Assembly (NCBI GenBank): GCA_020720785.1
Contig: DYOA01000018.1
Span: 1-49,191 of the forward strand
DNA length: 49,191 bases
Direction of reading: 5' to 3'
DNA from: Leptospira biflexa
GTDB lineage: Bacteria; Spirochaetota; Leptospiria; Turneriellales; DYLW01
Shown: positions 37,339 through 45,701 of the stretch, piece after piece
How positions within the stretch are numbered: the stretch's first letter is position 1
How the letters are laid out: the number at the start of each line of letters is the position of its first letter
Program-made: the position numbers and the translations under genes
The notes under the pieces: model-generated
What the model was told of the DNA's origin: nothing
The model's database searches: none
What the model saw: only the letters and a program-made list of their open reading frames with translations

Positions 37339-37455
37339 ATGAAAGTAAAAGCCAGTGTTAAGAAAGTTTGTCCACATTGCAAGGTGATACGCAGAAACGG
37401 CAATGTGATGGTTATCTGCAAAGTAAACCCACGGCATAAACAAAGACAGAAATGA
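37339..37455 (+). CDS. rpmJ: 50S ribosomal protein L36
   Basis: 38 residues, [20 protein letters not shown] at the N-terminus, with zinc ligands Cys 11, Cys 14, Cys 27 and His 33. This is the zinc-binding (C+) form. AAGGAAAGGA near the end of map precedes the ATG. In most bacteria infA stands directly before or near this gene; here it does not. Confidence 0.96.
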   Translation: MKVKASVKKVCPHCKVIRRNGNVMVICKVNPRHKQRQK

Positions 37456-37462
37456 GGATAGT

Positions 37463-37831
37463 ATGGCAAGGATAGAGGGCGTAGATTTACCAAACAATAA
37501 ACGGGTCGTAATAGCTTTAACGTATTTATACGGAATTGGCCCCAATCGGTCCAGGAATATTCTGAAATCAGCAAGTATTTCGGAAGATACCAGGGTGTAT
37601 CAATTGACGGAAGAAGAAATTGGAAAGATCAGAACAGAGATTGAAAAAAAGTATACAGTTGAAGGTGAGCTGAGAACAAAAGTGGGGATGGACATCAAGA
37701 GGTTGATGGATATTGGTTCCTACCGTGGGCTGCGTCACCGGAGAGGACTTCCCGTCAATGGACAAAGGACCAAAACAAACGCCCGGACCAGAAAAGGGAA
37801 AAAAGGCGCTGTTGCCAGCAAGAAAAAATAA
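37463..37831 (+). CDS. rpsM: 30S ribosomal protein S13
   Basis: 122 residues. Head protein contacting P-site tRNA and forming bridges to the 50[32 protein letters not shown] and [24 protein letters not shown] (in parts) are diagnostic. TGAGGA precedes the ATG. Confidence 0.97.
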   Translation: MARIEGVDLPNNKRVVIALTYLYGIGPNRSRNILKSASISEDTRVYQLTEEEIGKIRTEIEKKYTVEGELRTKVGMDIKRLMDIGSYRGLRHRRGLPVNGQRTKTNARTRKGKKGAVASKKK

Positions 37832-37847
37832 GATAGAGGGATATTAG

Positions 37848-38231
37848 ATGGCTGAGAAAAAAACCGCAAAAAAAGACAAACAGAAAGTACCCAAAGCTCG
37901 GGTATATATTAATGCTTCATTCAACAATACCATTATAACCTTTACTGACATGGAGGGTAACACCCTTGCGTGGTCATCCGGTGGAAACGTGGAATTTAAA
38001 GGTTCCAGAAAGGCAACACCTTATGCCGCCCAGATTGCAGCAAAAAATGCGGTGGATAAAGCCAGGGAGTATGGGGTATATGAAGTGGAGATTTACATAA
38101 AAGGACCGGGAGTGGGAAGGGAGAGTGCCATCCGATCCCTGGCCAACTCCGGACTGAAAGTAAATTTAATTAAAGATACCACTCCCATTCCCCACAATGG
38201 CTGCCGACCACGGAAAAAAAGAAGAGTTTAA
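37848..38231 (+). CDS. rpsK: 30S ribosomal protein S11
   Basis: 127 residues. Platform protein next to the E-site m[41 protein letters not shown] and the end [18 protein letters not shown] are typical. AGAGGG precedes the ATG. Confidence 0.97.
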   Translation: MAEKKTAKKDKQKVPKARVYINASFNNTIITFTDMEGNTLAWSSGGNVEFKGSRKATPYAAQIAAKNAVDKAREYGVYEVEIYIKGPGVGRESAIRSLANSGLKVNLIKDTTPIPHNGCRPRKKRRV

Positions 38232-38247
38232 TTGTTAAGAGGAAATT

Positions 38248-38877
38248 ATGGCAAGATATAGAGAAGGCGTTTGTAAACTTTGCAGAAGAGAAGGTTTGAA
38301 ATTATTCCTGAAAGGCGAAAGATGCCTGACGGAAAAATGTACTTTTAACGACAGGAAAAATCCCCCCGGACCTCCCGCAAAGAGAAAGGCAAAACTGGTT
38401 GGGTATGCTGCACAGTTAAGGGAAAAACAGAAGGTAAAAAGAATTTATGGAGTTCTTGAAAGACCGTTCCGTAACTATTTCACAAAGGCTCTTAAAATGA
38501 AAGGGATTACCGGTGAAAACCTTTTAATCCTCTTGGAGAGAAGGTTGGATAACACTCTGTACCGGATGGGGTTTGCTACTTCCCGTGCCCAAGCCAGAAA
38601 TTTTATTTCCCATGGTCACGTACAGGTGAATGACCGGCGTGTGGACATCGCATCTTTCCAGGTGAGTATAGATGATAAAATCAGTTTTAATCAGAAAATG
38701 AACCATGGCGAGCTTGTCAAAGAAAATCTTAAAATGGCAATGAGCGTTGGCGTAATTGCTGACTGGGTGGAAGTAAATGATGACCAGCGTATTGGGATTG
38801 TTAAGAGATTGCCTGCGAGAGAAAATGTTGATATTCCCATTAAAGAACAGGTTATTGTCGAGTTGTACTCAAAATAA
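38248..38877 (+). CDS. rpsD: 30S ribosomal protein S4, zinc-binding form
   Basis: 209 residues. Primary 16S rRNA binder and, in E. coli, repressor of the alpha operon. The N-terminus carries four Cys (CKLCRREG...GERCLTEKC), the zinc form. The S4 RNA-binding domain follows: RLDNTLYRMGFATSRAQARNF...GHVQVNDRRVDIAS (in parts). GAGGAA precedes the ATG. Confidence 0.97.
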   Translation: MARYREGVCKLCRREGLKLFLKGERCLTEKCTFNDRKNPPGPPAKRKAKLVGYAAQLREKQKVKRIYGVLERPFRNYFTKALKMKGITGENLLILLERRLDNTLYRMGFATSRAQARNFISHGHVQVNDRRVDIASFQVSIDDKISFNQKMNHGELVKENLKMAMSVGVIADWVEVNDDQRIGIVKRLPARENVDIPIKEQVIVELYSK

Positions 38878-38920
38878 CGGCCCGGAATAATACCGGATAT
38901 AAATATTACAAGGAAAATTT

Positions 38921-39916
38921 ATGGCAGATGATATACAGAATGGCACACCAAAAAATTTACTTAAAGGATTGAAACGTCCGAAAGTTGTAGAGTATCACCA
39001 TATTGAATCCAAACCAGGTTATGGGAAGTTTATTGCTGAGCCCTTTGAGAAGGGCTTTGGAATTACCATCGGTAACTCACTCCGGAGAGTTTTAATGTCC
39101 GTCATTGAGGGGGCTGCTATTGTTGCCATCCGGATTGAGAACGTTTCCCATGAGTTTTCCACAATTCCTGGTGTTACCGAAGACGTGACAAAAATTATCC
39201 TGAATTTAAAAAAAGTACGCCTGCTTCTGGACGGAAACGGGCCCATAACCATTGAGGTGGCTAAAAAAGGAGCCGGGATTCTGACGGCGGCCGATTTTGA
39301 GGTAAACCAGCAGATTAAAATCATGAACAGTGACCTGGTTATTGCCCATTTGAATGAAGATGCGGACATACGGATGGAAATCCAGATCGATAAGGGAAGA
39401 GGGTTTTTACCAGCCGAAGTAACCAAAAAGATGATTGATGAGGTGGGTGTTATTCCGGTGGACGCATTATTTTCACCCATTCGTAGAGTTAATTTTGAAA
39501 TTTCAGAAACCAGGGTGGACCAGAGAACAGACTATGATAAACTGACAATGGAAGTATGGACAGATGAAACCATAGCCCCTGAAGATGCCGTTGCCTATGC
39601 AGCCAAGATATTAAAAGAGCATATGACCGTTTTTATCAATTTTGAAGAAGAGATGTATGAGGAAGAAGAAGAATTTGATGAAACGGATGAAAAGCTGAAG
39701 AATGTACTCACATCGCCTTTGGAAGATATTGAATTTTCTGTACGGTCCATTTCCGTCCTGCGGAGTCTGGATATGCGGAATATAAAAGATGTTGTGGTAA
39801 AATATGAAGAAGATTTAAGAAAAAGCAAGCATTACAGTGACCGGGTTTTACTCCAGGTAAAAAGCAAGCTTGCGGAAATGGGATTAACCTTTGGAATGAG
39901 AGATTTAATCCGCTAA
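38921..39916 (+). CDS. rpoA: DNA-directed RNA polymerase subunit alpha
   Basis: 331 residues. The N-terminal domain (dimerisation; GFGITIGNSLRRVLMSVIEGAA) assembles beta and beta', and the C-terminal domain (about 265-330; RSLDMRNIKDVVVKYEEDL) contacts UP elements and activators. The linker between them is unusually acidic, with a run of Glu and Asp near residues 243-257. In many bacteria the C-terminal helix-hairpin-helix motif reads NCLKxAxI; here it reads RSLDMRNI, a recognisable but altered form. AAGGAA precedes the ATG. Confidence 0.97.
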   Translation: MADDIQNGTPKNLLKGLKRPKVVEYHHIESKPGYGKFIAEPFEKGFGITIGNSLRRVLMSVIEGAAIVAIRIENVSHEFSTIPGVTEDVTKIILNLKKVRLLLDGNGPITIEVAKKGAGILTAADFEVNQQIKIMNSDLVIAHLNEDADIRMEIQIDKGRGFLPAEVTKKMIDEVGVIPVDALFSPIRRVNFEISETRVDQRTDYDKLTMEVWTDETIAPEDAVAYAAKILKEHMTVFINFEEEMYEEEEEFDETDEKLKNVLTSPLEDIEFSVRSISVLRSLDMRNIKDVVVKYEEDLRKSKHYSDRVLLQVKSKLAEMGLTFGMRDLIR

Positions 39917-39928
39917 ACGGGGGAAATT

Positions 39929-40423
39929 ATGCGAAAAATGAATAGTGTAAAACATTTAAACCGGCCATCCAGCCATAGAAAATTAATGATGCAGAATCTT
40001 TGTACCAGTTTGTTTTACCATGAAAGAGTGGAAACAACAATCGCCCGTGCGAAGGCTGTAAAAAGAATTTCTGAAAAATTAATAACGCGTGCAAAGGGTA
40101 ATCAGGAGGAAACAGTAACGGAAGCCCAGAAAATTCATAATATGCGGATTGCACAGAAATATATTTCCAACAAAGAAGTATTAAACAAATTGTTCAATGA
40201 TATTGCTCCCAGATATAAAGCAAGAAATGGGGGCTATACAAGAATATTGCGGATTGGGAATAGACTTTCTGATAATTCTGAAGTGGGGCTGATTGAATTG
40301 CTGGACAGAAAAGATCTGGTGCAGTTGAAAGAGGATAGAAAAACTGTCCGGGATAAACTGCGGAAGAAAAAAAGCAAGCCCACAGAAAAAACAGATAAAC
40401 CCAAAAAAGAAAAGAAAAAATAA
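39929..40423 (+). CDS. rplQ: 50S ribosomal protein L17
   Basis: 164 residues; the L17 core (KLNRP-like KHLNRPSSHRKLMMQNL, TTIARAKAVKRISEKLIT, GGYTRILRIGNRLSDNSEVGLIELL) is complete by about residue 125 and is followed by a Lys-rich tail ending KPKKEKKK. GGGGGAA precedes the ATG. Last gene of the superoperon. No clear terminator hairpin lies in the 60 bases after it. Confidence 0.96.
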   Translation: MRKMNSVKHLNRPSSHRKLMMQNLCTSLFYHERVETTIARAKAVKRISEKLITRAKGNQEETVTEAQKIHNMRIAQKYISNKEVLNKLFNDIAPRYKARNGGYTRILRIGNRLSDNSEVGLIELLDRKDLVQLKEDRKTVRDKLRKKKSKPTEKTDKPKKEKKK

Positions 40424-40450
40424 AATTACCGTTTTTTCTCTACTTATTAG

Positions 40451-40482
40451 TTGACAGGACGTTGATTTTTTGTATTTATAAT
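40451..40482 (+). promoter_or_regulatory. Candidate promoter before the ubiB-like gene
   Basis: TTGACA (40451-40456) and TATAAT (40477-40482) are both perfect hexamers but 20 bases apart, longer than the ideal 17. Transcription from this -10 would begin near 40489, almost at the ATG (40490), implying a leaderless or nearly leaderless message. The GTG at 40484 would then be untranscribed. Confidence 0.35.
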
Positions 40483-40483
40483 C

Positions 40484-42187
40484 GTGGGAATGATAAAATC
40501 GTATTCAAGCTTCAGAAGAATACTTCAGATTAACAGAATATTTATTGATCTTTTTTATGATGTTCTTGTAGCAAAGTTTTATAAGACAAAAGGGTTGAAA
40601 AAAAGGTCACTGGGTAACCGTGTCACCGCCGAGGTAATACGGTGGGCATTGGGAAGGCAGAGGACCACCGGAAGCTTTCCCATCCAGTTCCGTAAGGCAC
40701 TGGAAACATTGGGTCCCAGTTTTGTAAAATTTGGACAGATTTTGTCCATCCGGGATGATATAATCCCGTCTTCCATAACCAAGGAACTGAAAAAACTCCA
40801 GAATCGGGTGCCCCCGGTAAATTATCTGGATATTAAAAAGGTTGTTGAGAGTGAGTTTAATATGTCCATAGACATGATTTTTAACTCATTCGACTCCAAT
40901 CCCATCGCAGCTGCGTCGCTGGCCCAGGCCCACATCGCTACGCTGAAAAACGGAAAGCGTGTTCTGGTAAAAGTCCAGCGTCCTGGAATTGTATCCATAA
41001 TTATAAATGACATACGGATTATGCGGAAAGTGGCTGGCTGGCTGGAAAAAATTCCCGGTTTTGCCCGCTTTCATCCCATGCAGTTTGTGGATGAGTTTGC
41101 AGAGACCACAATGAATGAACTGGACTTTACGCTGGAAGCCAAAAATGCGGAAGTATTCAGGGAAAATTTTAAAAATGATCCGGAGGTTATTTTTCCGGAA
41201 ATATTCTGGGATTTTACCACCCGCCGTGTCCTGACAATGCAGTACATTGAAGGGATCAATCCTAATGATGAAAAAGTTATTAAAAAATGGCGGATTGATG
41301 GTGGAAAACTGGCAGGAATTGGTACAAGGGCAATATTAAAAATGCTTTTTGTCGATGGGTTTTTCCATGCAGATCCACATCCAGGCAATGTGCTGATTTT
41401 TGGACGCAGCAAGCTGGGTCTTGTGGACATGGGTATGGTGGGACGATTTTCCTTGGAAACCAAGAAATACATGTTTTTATATTTCTACTATCTGGTAAAT
41501 GGCGAATACGATGTTGCTTCCAATTACATTTTAAAAATGACCACAAGTTCCAGTGAAAATGCGGATATCGAAGGTTTTCAGGAGGAGCTTGCAGAATTAA
41601 TCAAGCGATGGCCGGGAACCCAGTTCAAGCAATTTTCCATTGGCAAGCTCATTCTGGAAACCCTTACGATGGGAAGTGACTTTGGGCTTGTTTTCAACCG
41701 TGATTTATTTCTGGCAGCCAAGGCCATTATTACCATTGAAGGGGTGGGTGCTATTCTTAAGCCTGACCTTAATTTGCGCGATATCTCCCGTCCGTATATG
41801 CAGGATATTTTCCGTGGACTATTTTCTCCGGTAAGATTCAATGCAGCCATAGCCCGGGCACTGCCGGAGTATATGGATTTTATGGAAAAACTGCCATCCA
41901 GTTTAATCAATACCGTGAGTATGGTTTCCGATGGAAAATTTCAGATTGAATGGAAAGAATCCAAATTTTCTCCCAGCAAAGAGGAGAAAAAAGGGTCGGG
42001 ATCATCTGCTGCAGGAATTGTCGCTGCCGGCGGTTTTATCACAGGTGCCATTCTTTCCATATCCCAGAACACTCCAGGTCCTTACCTGGATAATATTTTG
42101 GGAATTCAGGGAATGCCATTACTGGCTGTTGTTTTCTTTGGGGGCTCATTGATTCTGGGAATCTGGAGCATAATGCGTAAAAAATAA
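40484..42187 (+). CDS. UbiB/ABC1-family atypical kinase-like protein
   Basis: 567 residues (GTG start; ATG at 40490 as alternative). Members are ancient kinase-like ATPases tied to ubiquinone biosynthesis or membrane lipid homeostasis. The family motifs are present: the KxGQ-type segment VKFGQILSIRDD, the Ala-rich nucleotide loop AAASLAQAHIA replacing the usual Gly-rich loop, the lysine strand RVLVKVQRPG, the catalytic loop FFHADPHPGN and the metal motif VDMGMVG. Two C-terminal membrane helices (about 517-535 and 544-563) anchor it. It stands alone after the ribosomal operon; a role in quinone supply for complex I is plausible but unproven. Confidence 0.9.
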   Translation: MGMIKSYSSFRRILQINRIFIDLFYDVLVAKFYKTKGLKKRSLGNRVTAEVIRWALGRQRTTGSFPIQFRKALETLGPSFVKFGQILSIRDDIIPSSITKELKKLQNRVPPVNYLDIKKVVESEFNMSIDMIFNSFDSNPIAAASLAQAHIATLKNGKRVLVKVQRPGIVSIIINDIRIMRKVAGWLEKIPGFARFHPMQFVDEFAETTMNELDFTLEAKNAEVFRENFKNDPEVIFPEIFWDFTTRRVLTMQYIEGINPNDEKVIKKWRIDGGKLAGIGTRAILKMLFVDGFFHADPHPGNVLIFGRSKLGLVDMGMVGRFSLETKKYMFLYFYYLVNGEYDVASNYILKMTTSSSENADIEGFQEELAELIKRWPGTQFKQFSIGKLILETLTMGSDFGLVFNRDLFLAAKAIITIEGVGAILKPDLNLRDISRPYMQDIFRGLFSPVRFNAAIARALPEYMDFMEKLPSSLINTVSMVSDGKFQIEWKESKFSPSKEEKKGSGSSAAGIVAAGGFITGAILSISQNTPGPYLDNILGIQGMPLLAVVFFGGSLILGIWSIMRKK

Positions 42188-42192
42188 TAGTG

Positions 42193-42277
42193 CGGAGAGA
42201 GCGGGATTTGAACCCGCGGTGGGTTTCCCCACACACGCTTTCCAAGCGTGCACATTCGACCACTCTGACATCTCTCC
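42193..42277 (-). tRNA. tRNA-Ser (anticodon GGA)
   Basis: 85 bases, a class II tRNA. The acceptor stem GGAGAGA pairs with TCTCTCC, discriminator G. The anticodon stem-loop CACGC-TTGGAAA-GCGTG gives GGA, and the long variable arm TGTGGGG-AAA-CCCAC-like hairpin is typical of serine tRNAs. The T arm is GCGGG-TTCAAAT-CCCGC. CCA is not encoded. It lies convergent to the ubiB-like gene with five bases between them. Confidence 0.95.
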
Positions 42278-42318
42278 GTGGTTTCTTCTATGTTCACATT
42301 TTGGAATTGGGATAGGAT

Positions 42319-42343
42319 GTAAACTCTAAATTCCTAAGTTTAC
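42319..42343 (-). repeat. Inverted repeat over the D,D-carboxypeptidase stop codon
   Basis: GTAAACT (42319-42325) and AGTTTAC (42337-42343) are perfect 7-base arms around an 11-base loop. The stop codon of the minus-strand gene sits in one arm. No T run follows, so it may stabilise the mRNA end rather than terminate. Confidence 0.35.
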
Positions 42344-43158
42344 TTGCATTCAGGTGCAATACCATTTACGTAATATCCAATTACATTGATTTTCTGTGCA
42401 TGTTCCGCTCCGGCAAATCCAAGTATATCCTGTGGGTGTATTCTTTCATTATACTGCTTTAGAAAATTTTTTGATTGGGGAGTATATGACCAGTGCCATC
42501 GTTCCATCTCATAACCGTTTTCCCGGCTTCCCCCGTCTGATTTTTTTGCCGAATAAGGCATGCAAAAACCATATTTTCCTGCATTTTCCCTCAGCCACTG
42601 GAAATCCCGGATTCCCTTTTTATTTTTAATGAAATACTGGTTATCCAGGGCAATGATATCAATGTCCGTACCCCAGTGATGGCGGGAGGTGCCGGGCATG
42701 GAGCTGTACTTGAGAATGGCAACCGCTCTTTTGTAGGAATCCGGAAAATTCAATTTATAAGTATTACTATACTTTTTCTCCCAAATTGATTTTTGCTGAT
42801 AAAATGTTCGTAGTCCGGATATAATGGGTAATTGTATATTTTCCTTAGCCGCTTCCTGGTACATCTTTTTATAGGATTCGTATGCCTCTTTTTGAAGATA
42901 AATGGTTCTGCTTTTATCCGCCAGATATTTTTTTTCCACCAGAATAAAATTGGCTTGGGTGGCAGGTGAAAATTTCCCCAAAAGGATATCATTTTGCGGC
43001 GTACCAGCATTTCCCATTACTGGTTGAAAGAAAAATATAAGGGAAAGAGCCGCCACCTGCCAGTTCGTCCATGGCGATAATTGTATAATTGGTTGATAGT
43101 AAAATATAAGGGAAAGGGGTGCCAGCAGCAGGGTAACAAAGGGTTTGCCAATTTTCAT
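42340..43158 (-). CDS. M15-family D-Ala-D-Ala carboxypeptidase (VanY-like)
   Basis: 272 residues. Zinc peptidase that trims the terminal D-Ala of peptidoglycan stems. The M15 signature SxHxxGxxxD is met by S158, H160, G163 and D167 (SRHHWGTDID), and the catalytic Glu 219 with zinc ligand His 222 lies in EMERWHW. The N-terminus has two similar hydrophobic units, PLSLIFYYQPI (14-24) and ALSLIFFFQPV (37-47), from a local duplication in the DNA. Export to the periplasm is inferred from this hydrophobic start. The ATG at 43158 has GGGG upstream. No van resistance genes are nearby, so a housekeeping role is more likely. Confidence 0.88.
   Translation of the reverse strand: MKIGKPFVTLLLAPLSLIFYYQPIIQLSPWTNWQVAALSLIFFFQPVMGNAGTPQNDILLGKFSPATQANFILVEKKYLADKSRTIYLQKEAYESYKKMYQEAAKENIQLPIISGLRTFYQQKSIWEKKYSNTYKLNFPDSYKRAVAILKYSSMPGTSRHHWGTDIDIIALDNQYFIKNKKGIRDFQWLRENAGKYGFCMPYSAKKSDGGSRENGYEMERWHWSYTPQSKNFLKQYNERIHPQDILGFAGAEHAQKINVIGYYVNGIAPECK
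43021..43128. repeat. Direct duplication inside the signal region of the D,D-carboxypeptidase gene
   Basis: Units at about 43021-43059 and 43090-43128 are 69 bases apart (23 codons) and agree at roughly three quarters of positions, including an identical 16-base core (AAAATATAAGGGAAAG). The duplication is in frame and doubles the hydrophobic segment. Confidence 0.7.
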
Positions 43159-43219
43159 ATCCCCAGGATTGGAATTTCATTGCATTTGTAAACTTAATTA
43201 GCAATGGATAAAAAATTAT

Positions 43220-43249
43220 TTAACAAAGGCCAATTCCAGCCGATTTAAT
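43220..43249 (+). promoter_or_regulatory. Candidate sigma70-type promoter for the recombinase gene
   Basis: TTAACA (43220-43225) and TTTAAT (43244-43249) each match 5 of 6 consensus bases with an 18-base spacer. The start codon at 43275 follows with a GAGGGG site between. Confidence 0.4.
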
Positions 43250-43274
43250 AGTATGCTTCAAAATGAGGGGAGAA

Positions 43275-44168
43275 ATGGAATCAAAATTATTGAAAAAATA
43301 TACCGATTATTTAAAATATGAAAAAGGCCTTTCAGGAAACAGTATATCATCCTATGTTTCTGATCTGCAAAAATTGACCAAATTTCTGCTGAAAGAAAAT
43401 AAAGATTTTTCCGCTGCTACGGCCAGGGACATTCAGGCTTTCCTGAGGGAAGAAAACATGAAAAAAATCTCCCAAAGGACAAGAGCCCGTGAAATCGCAG
43501 CATTTAACCAGTTTTACCGGTTCCTGGTTAACAACGATGAAATCCAGATTAATCCCATACAGGATATGGAAAGACCCAAACTGGAAAAGATTCTTCCTGA
43601 TTTTCTGTCCCGTAATGAAATAAAAATATTATTTCAGAGTTTCAATGAAAATGACCCATTGGAATTTCGCGATAAGACTATGTTCGAATTAATGTATTCA
43701 TCCGGTTTAAGAATATCGGAAGCGGTGAATCTGAAAATACATGATTTGGACACAAAAAACGGTTTTATCACGATACTCGGCAAAGGGGATAAAAAAAGAA
43801 TAGTTCCTTATGGCGAAATTGCGAACGAACTGCTGGATAAATACATTGGGGTGATTCGTCCACAGCTATTGAAAGATGAAAATAATGTATATCTATTTAT
43901 TTCCAGGAAGGGTGGTCATCTGGACAGAAAGAGTGCTTGGAGAATTCTGAAGAAAAAAATAGAAAAATTGAATATTCTCAAGAACATAACCCCCCATACA
44001 CTTCGCCATTCCTTTGCAACGCATATGATGCAGAACAATGCGGATATCAGATCCGTACAGGAGCTTTTGGGGCATATGGATATTTCCACAACGCAGATAT
44101 ATACACACATGGCTTCCAACGAGACCAGAGAAGCACATAAAATGTATCATCCCCGCTCGGGAAAATAA
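43275..44168 (+). CDS. xerD: Tyrosine recombinase XerC/XerD type
   Basis: 297 residues. Resolves chromosome dimers at dif, or serves a related site-specific recombination. An N-terminal SAM-like core-binding domain is followed by the catalytic domain with all residues: Arg 146 (SSGLRISEA), Lys 170 (GKGDKKR), His 241 and Arg 244 (HTLRHSFA), His 267 (LGHMDIS) and Tyr 276 (QIYTH). The ATG at 43275 has GAGGGG at a good distance; an ATG at 43263 sits ahead of that site. XerC and XerD cannot be told apart from sequence alone here. Confidence 0.92.
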   Translation: MESKLLKKYTDYLKYEKGLSGNSISSYVSDLQKLTKFLLKENKDFSAATARDIQAFLREENMKKISQRTRAREIAAFNQFYRFLVNNDEIQINPIQDMERPKLEKILPDFLSRNEIKILFQSFNENDPLEFRDKTMFELMYSSGLRISEAVNLKIHDLDTKNGFITILGKGDKKRIVPYGEIANELLDKYIGVIRPQLLKDENNVYLFISRKGGHLDRKSAWRILKKKIEKLNILKNITPHTLRHSFATHMMQNNADIRSVQELLGHMDISTTQIYTHMASNETREAHKMYHPRSGK

Positions 44169-44210
44169 TTTTATCCTTTACCATAAATTAAGGTTGTAAT
44201 AAATCGTATT

Positions 44211-44990
44211 ATGGACAATGATAAGACAGAAAGAATAGAAAAAATCAGAAAAACCATCAAGCAATATGAGGGTATTGTGCGGACTTCCTCGAATCAGGAA
44301 ACCATCTCACGGATTAAAAAAGATTTGGCGGCTTTGAATAATGAATTAAAAGTCCTGGCTCCGGAAGGGTATGAGTTTGAAGAACGGGTGGGCAGAACAG
44401 GGAGCCACAAAAAAAGTATACCGGAAAAGATCACTGCGTATTCCATGCTCTCTGCTTTTGTGTATTCTCCTTTTGTGGTTGGGAATGATGATGAAGATAT
44501 TGAAATTCTGGCGTTTATCATGAAATACTGGCAGGAGGAGTTCATGCCCGCCTTGGGAGATTCTCATGTTAAACTGGAATTTTCCTTATCGGCAGAAAGG
44601 GATCATCATTATATGGAAGTGGAAAATCTGAACCGCCTACTAAATGTGATGAAGCAAAGTGTGGAAGATTATGCAAAGGCAATCCGGGAAGACGTGAAAA
44701 TGCAGATGCGGGAAACTAAAAGAAAACATGCCCGTTATCTCACCTTTGAAGCGGCAAAATTTTTGAAAAAGCAAAAAGAATTCTGGGAAAGAATCAGGGA
44801 TGGAATAGCCATGAGTGGGCAGAGCTGTATGAATCCCTTGGATAAAATCGTATTTAATAAAAAATTTGAGAAAGCCACATTTTTTGAAAATTATCTGGTG
44901 AGAGAGGTCATTGACCGGGCGATTTTGTTCATTAATGAATCAATTGAATTATTGAATCTGCCGGAATTACCGGAACAAAACTCGCCTTAA
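44211..44990 (+). CDS. Hypothetical coiled-coil protein next to xerD
   Basis: 259 residues, soluble, no signal peptide. The first 50 residues form a charged heptad-like helix (RIEKIRKTIKQYEGIV), and another helical stretch with many Lys/Arg/Met lies near 150-200. I do not recognise a family. The ATG has only a weak ribosome site. It follows xerD by 42 bases and its last 24 bases overlap the opposing Cys-rich gene. Confidence 0.65.
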   Translation: MDNDKTERIEKIRKTIKQYEGIVRTSSNQETISRIKKDLAALNNELKVLAPEGYEFEERVGRTGSHKKSIPEKITAYSMLSAFVYSPFVVGNDDEDIEILAFIMKYWQEEFMPALGDSHVKLEFSLSAERDHHYMEVENLNRLLNVMKQSVEDYAKAIREDVKMQMRETKRKHARYLTFEAAKFLKKQKEFWERIRDGIAMSGQSCMNPLDKIVFNKKFEKATFFENYLVREVIDRAILFINESIELLNLPELPEQNSP

Positions 44991-45701
44991 TATCCTGACT
45001 CTCCGGGCTGTTTTGGGAAAATCCCTGTGGATATAATCCACATAGAATTCTTTTTCCAGAAAAAGAGCAAGGGATTCCCAAACCTGATCTTCATTTTCTT
45101 TCCGGATGGTCAATGGGGTTTCAAAGCTGGTCACTGGAATTTTATTCCGTAAAAGCCATTGTGAATAGAAGGCCGGAAATTCTTGTGGAATGACGTGTTT
45201 TTCCCCCAGGATGGACAAAACTTCCAATATCTGTGCATGACCTGCCAGGATGGAGTATTGGAGAGTGGAGAGGCAGGATATGTCCAAAGATAACTTGTTT
45301 TCTTTTGCGGGGCAGTCATAAACCAGGCATATTCCCTCACCGTAAAAACCAAAATTCTGGGGATGCTCCCATCGGCTCATGGATGGGTTTACCATTGCCG
45401 ATGGGTGGACCATGCAACCAGTTTTGTTTCCTTCAATAATTCCCAGGAAAGGGCAAATATAAATATCTTCCTTTATCTTAAAACTCCGGATAATATTTTC
45501 CCGCCGTGCCCGGTACTGTACCAAATTCTCTGCAGAGCTCGCGTCCACATTACGGAATTCTTTCGTCTGGGTTTTCAGAAAACTGCTTTTTTCTTTGTGG
45601 GATAAATTAAGATTATGTATCCCGCAACAGGTACTGCAGGATACATTTTTTAACTGGCAGGATACCCTTTGGGTATCTTCAGATTTTGGGGATGCTGGCA
45701 A
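44967..45701 (-). CDS. Cys-rich YkgJ-like putative metal-binding protein
   Basis: About 244 residues from a TTG that lies inside the end of the trpB-like gene (start uncertain; no ATG is available between the frame and the Cys motif). The N-terminus has Cys 15, 22, 25 and 26 (CSTCC), then YICPFLG (Cys 83), GCMVHP (Cys 96) and two further Cys near 125 and 130 (GICLVYDCP). The order CxxCC, CPFL and CxxHP resembles the YkgJ family of zinc- or iron-cluster proteins. The C-terminal half is helical and unknown. The 23-base overlap suggests coupling to the upstream TrpB2 gene. Confidence 0.6.
   Translation of the reverse strand: MPASPKSEDTQRVSCQLKNVSCSTCCGIHNLNLSHKEKSSFLKTQTKEFRNVDASSAENLVQYRARRENIIRSFKIKEDIYICPFLGIIEGNKTGCMVHPSAMVNPSMSRWEHPQNFGFYGEGICLVYDCPAKENKLSLDISCLSTLQYSILAGHAQILEVLSILGEKHVIPQEFPAFYSQWLLRNKIPVTSFETPLTIRKENEDQVWESLALFLEKEFYVDYIHRDFPKTARRVRILRRVLFR
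45661..45677. repeat. Perfect hairpin just after the trpB-like stop codon
   Basis: GATACCC-TTT-GGGTATC is a perfect 7-bp stem with a 3-nt loop, beginning two bases after the trpB-like stop on the minus strand and lying within the first codons of the Cys-rich gene. No T run follows, so it is not a standard terminator; it may limit read-through or start-site access. Confidence 0.5.

Noticed and set aside
42340..43158. Vancomycin-resistance VanY reading for the M15 peptidase
   Set aside because: No vanR/S/H/A/X-like genes are near; a housekeeping carboxypeptidase is the simpler view.
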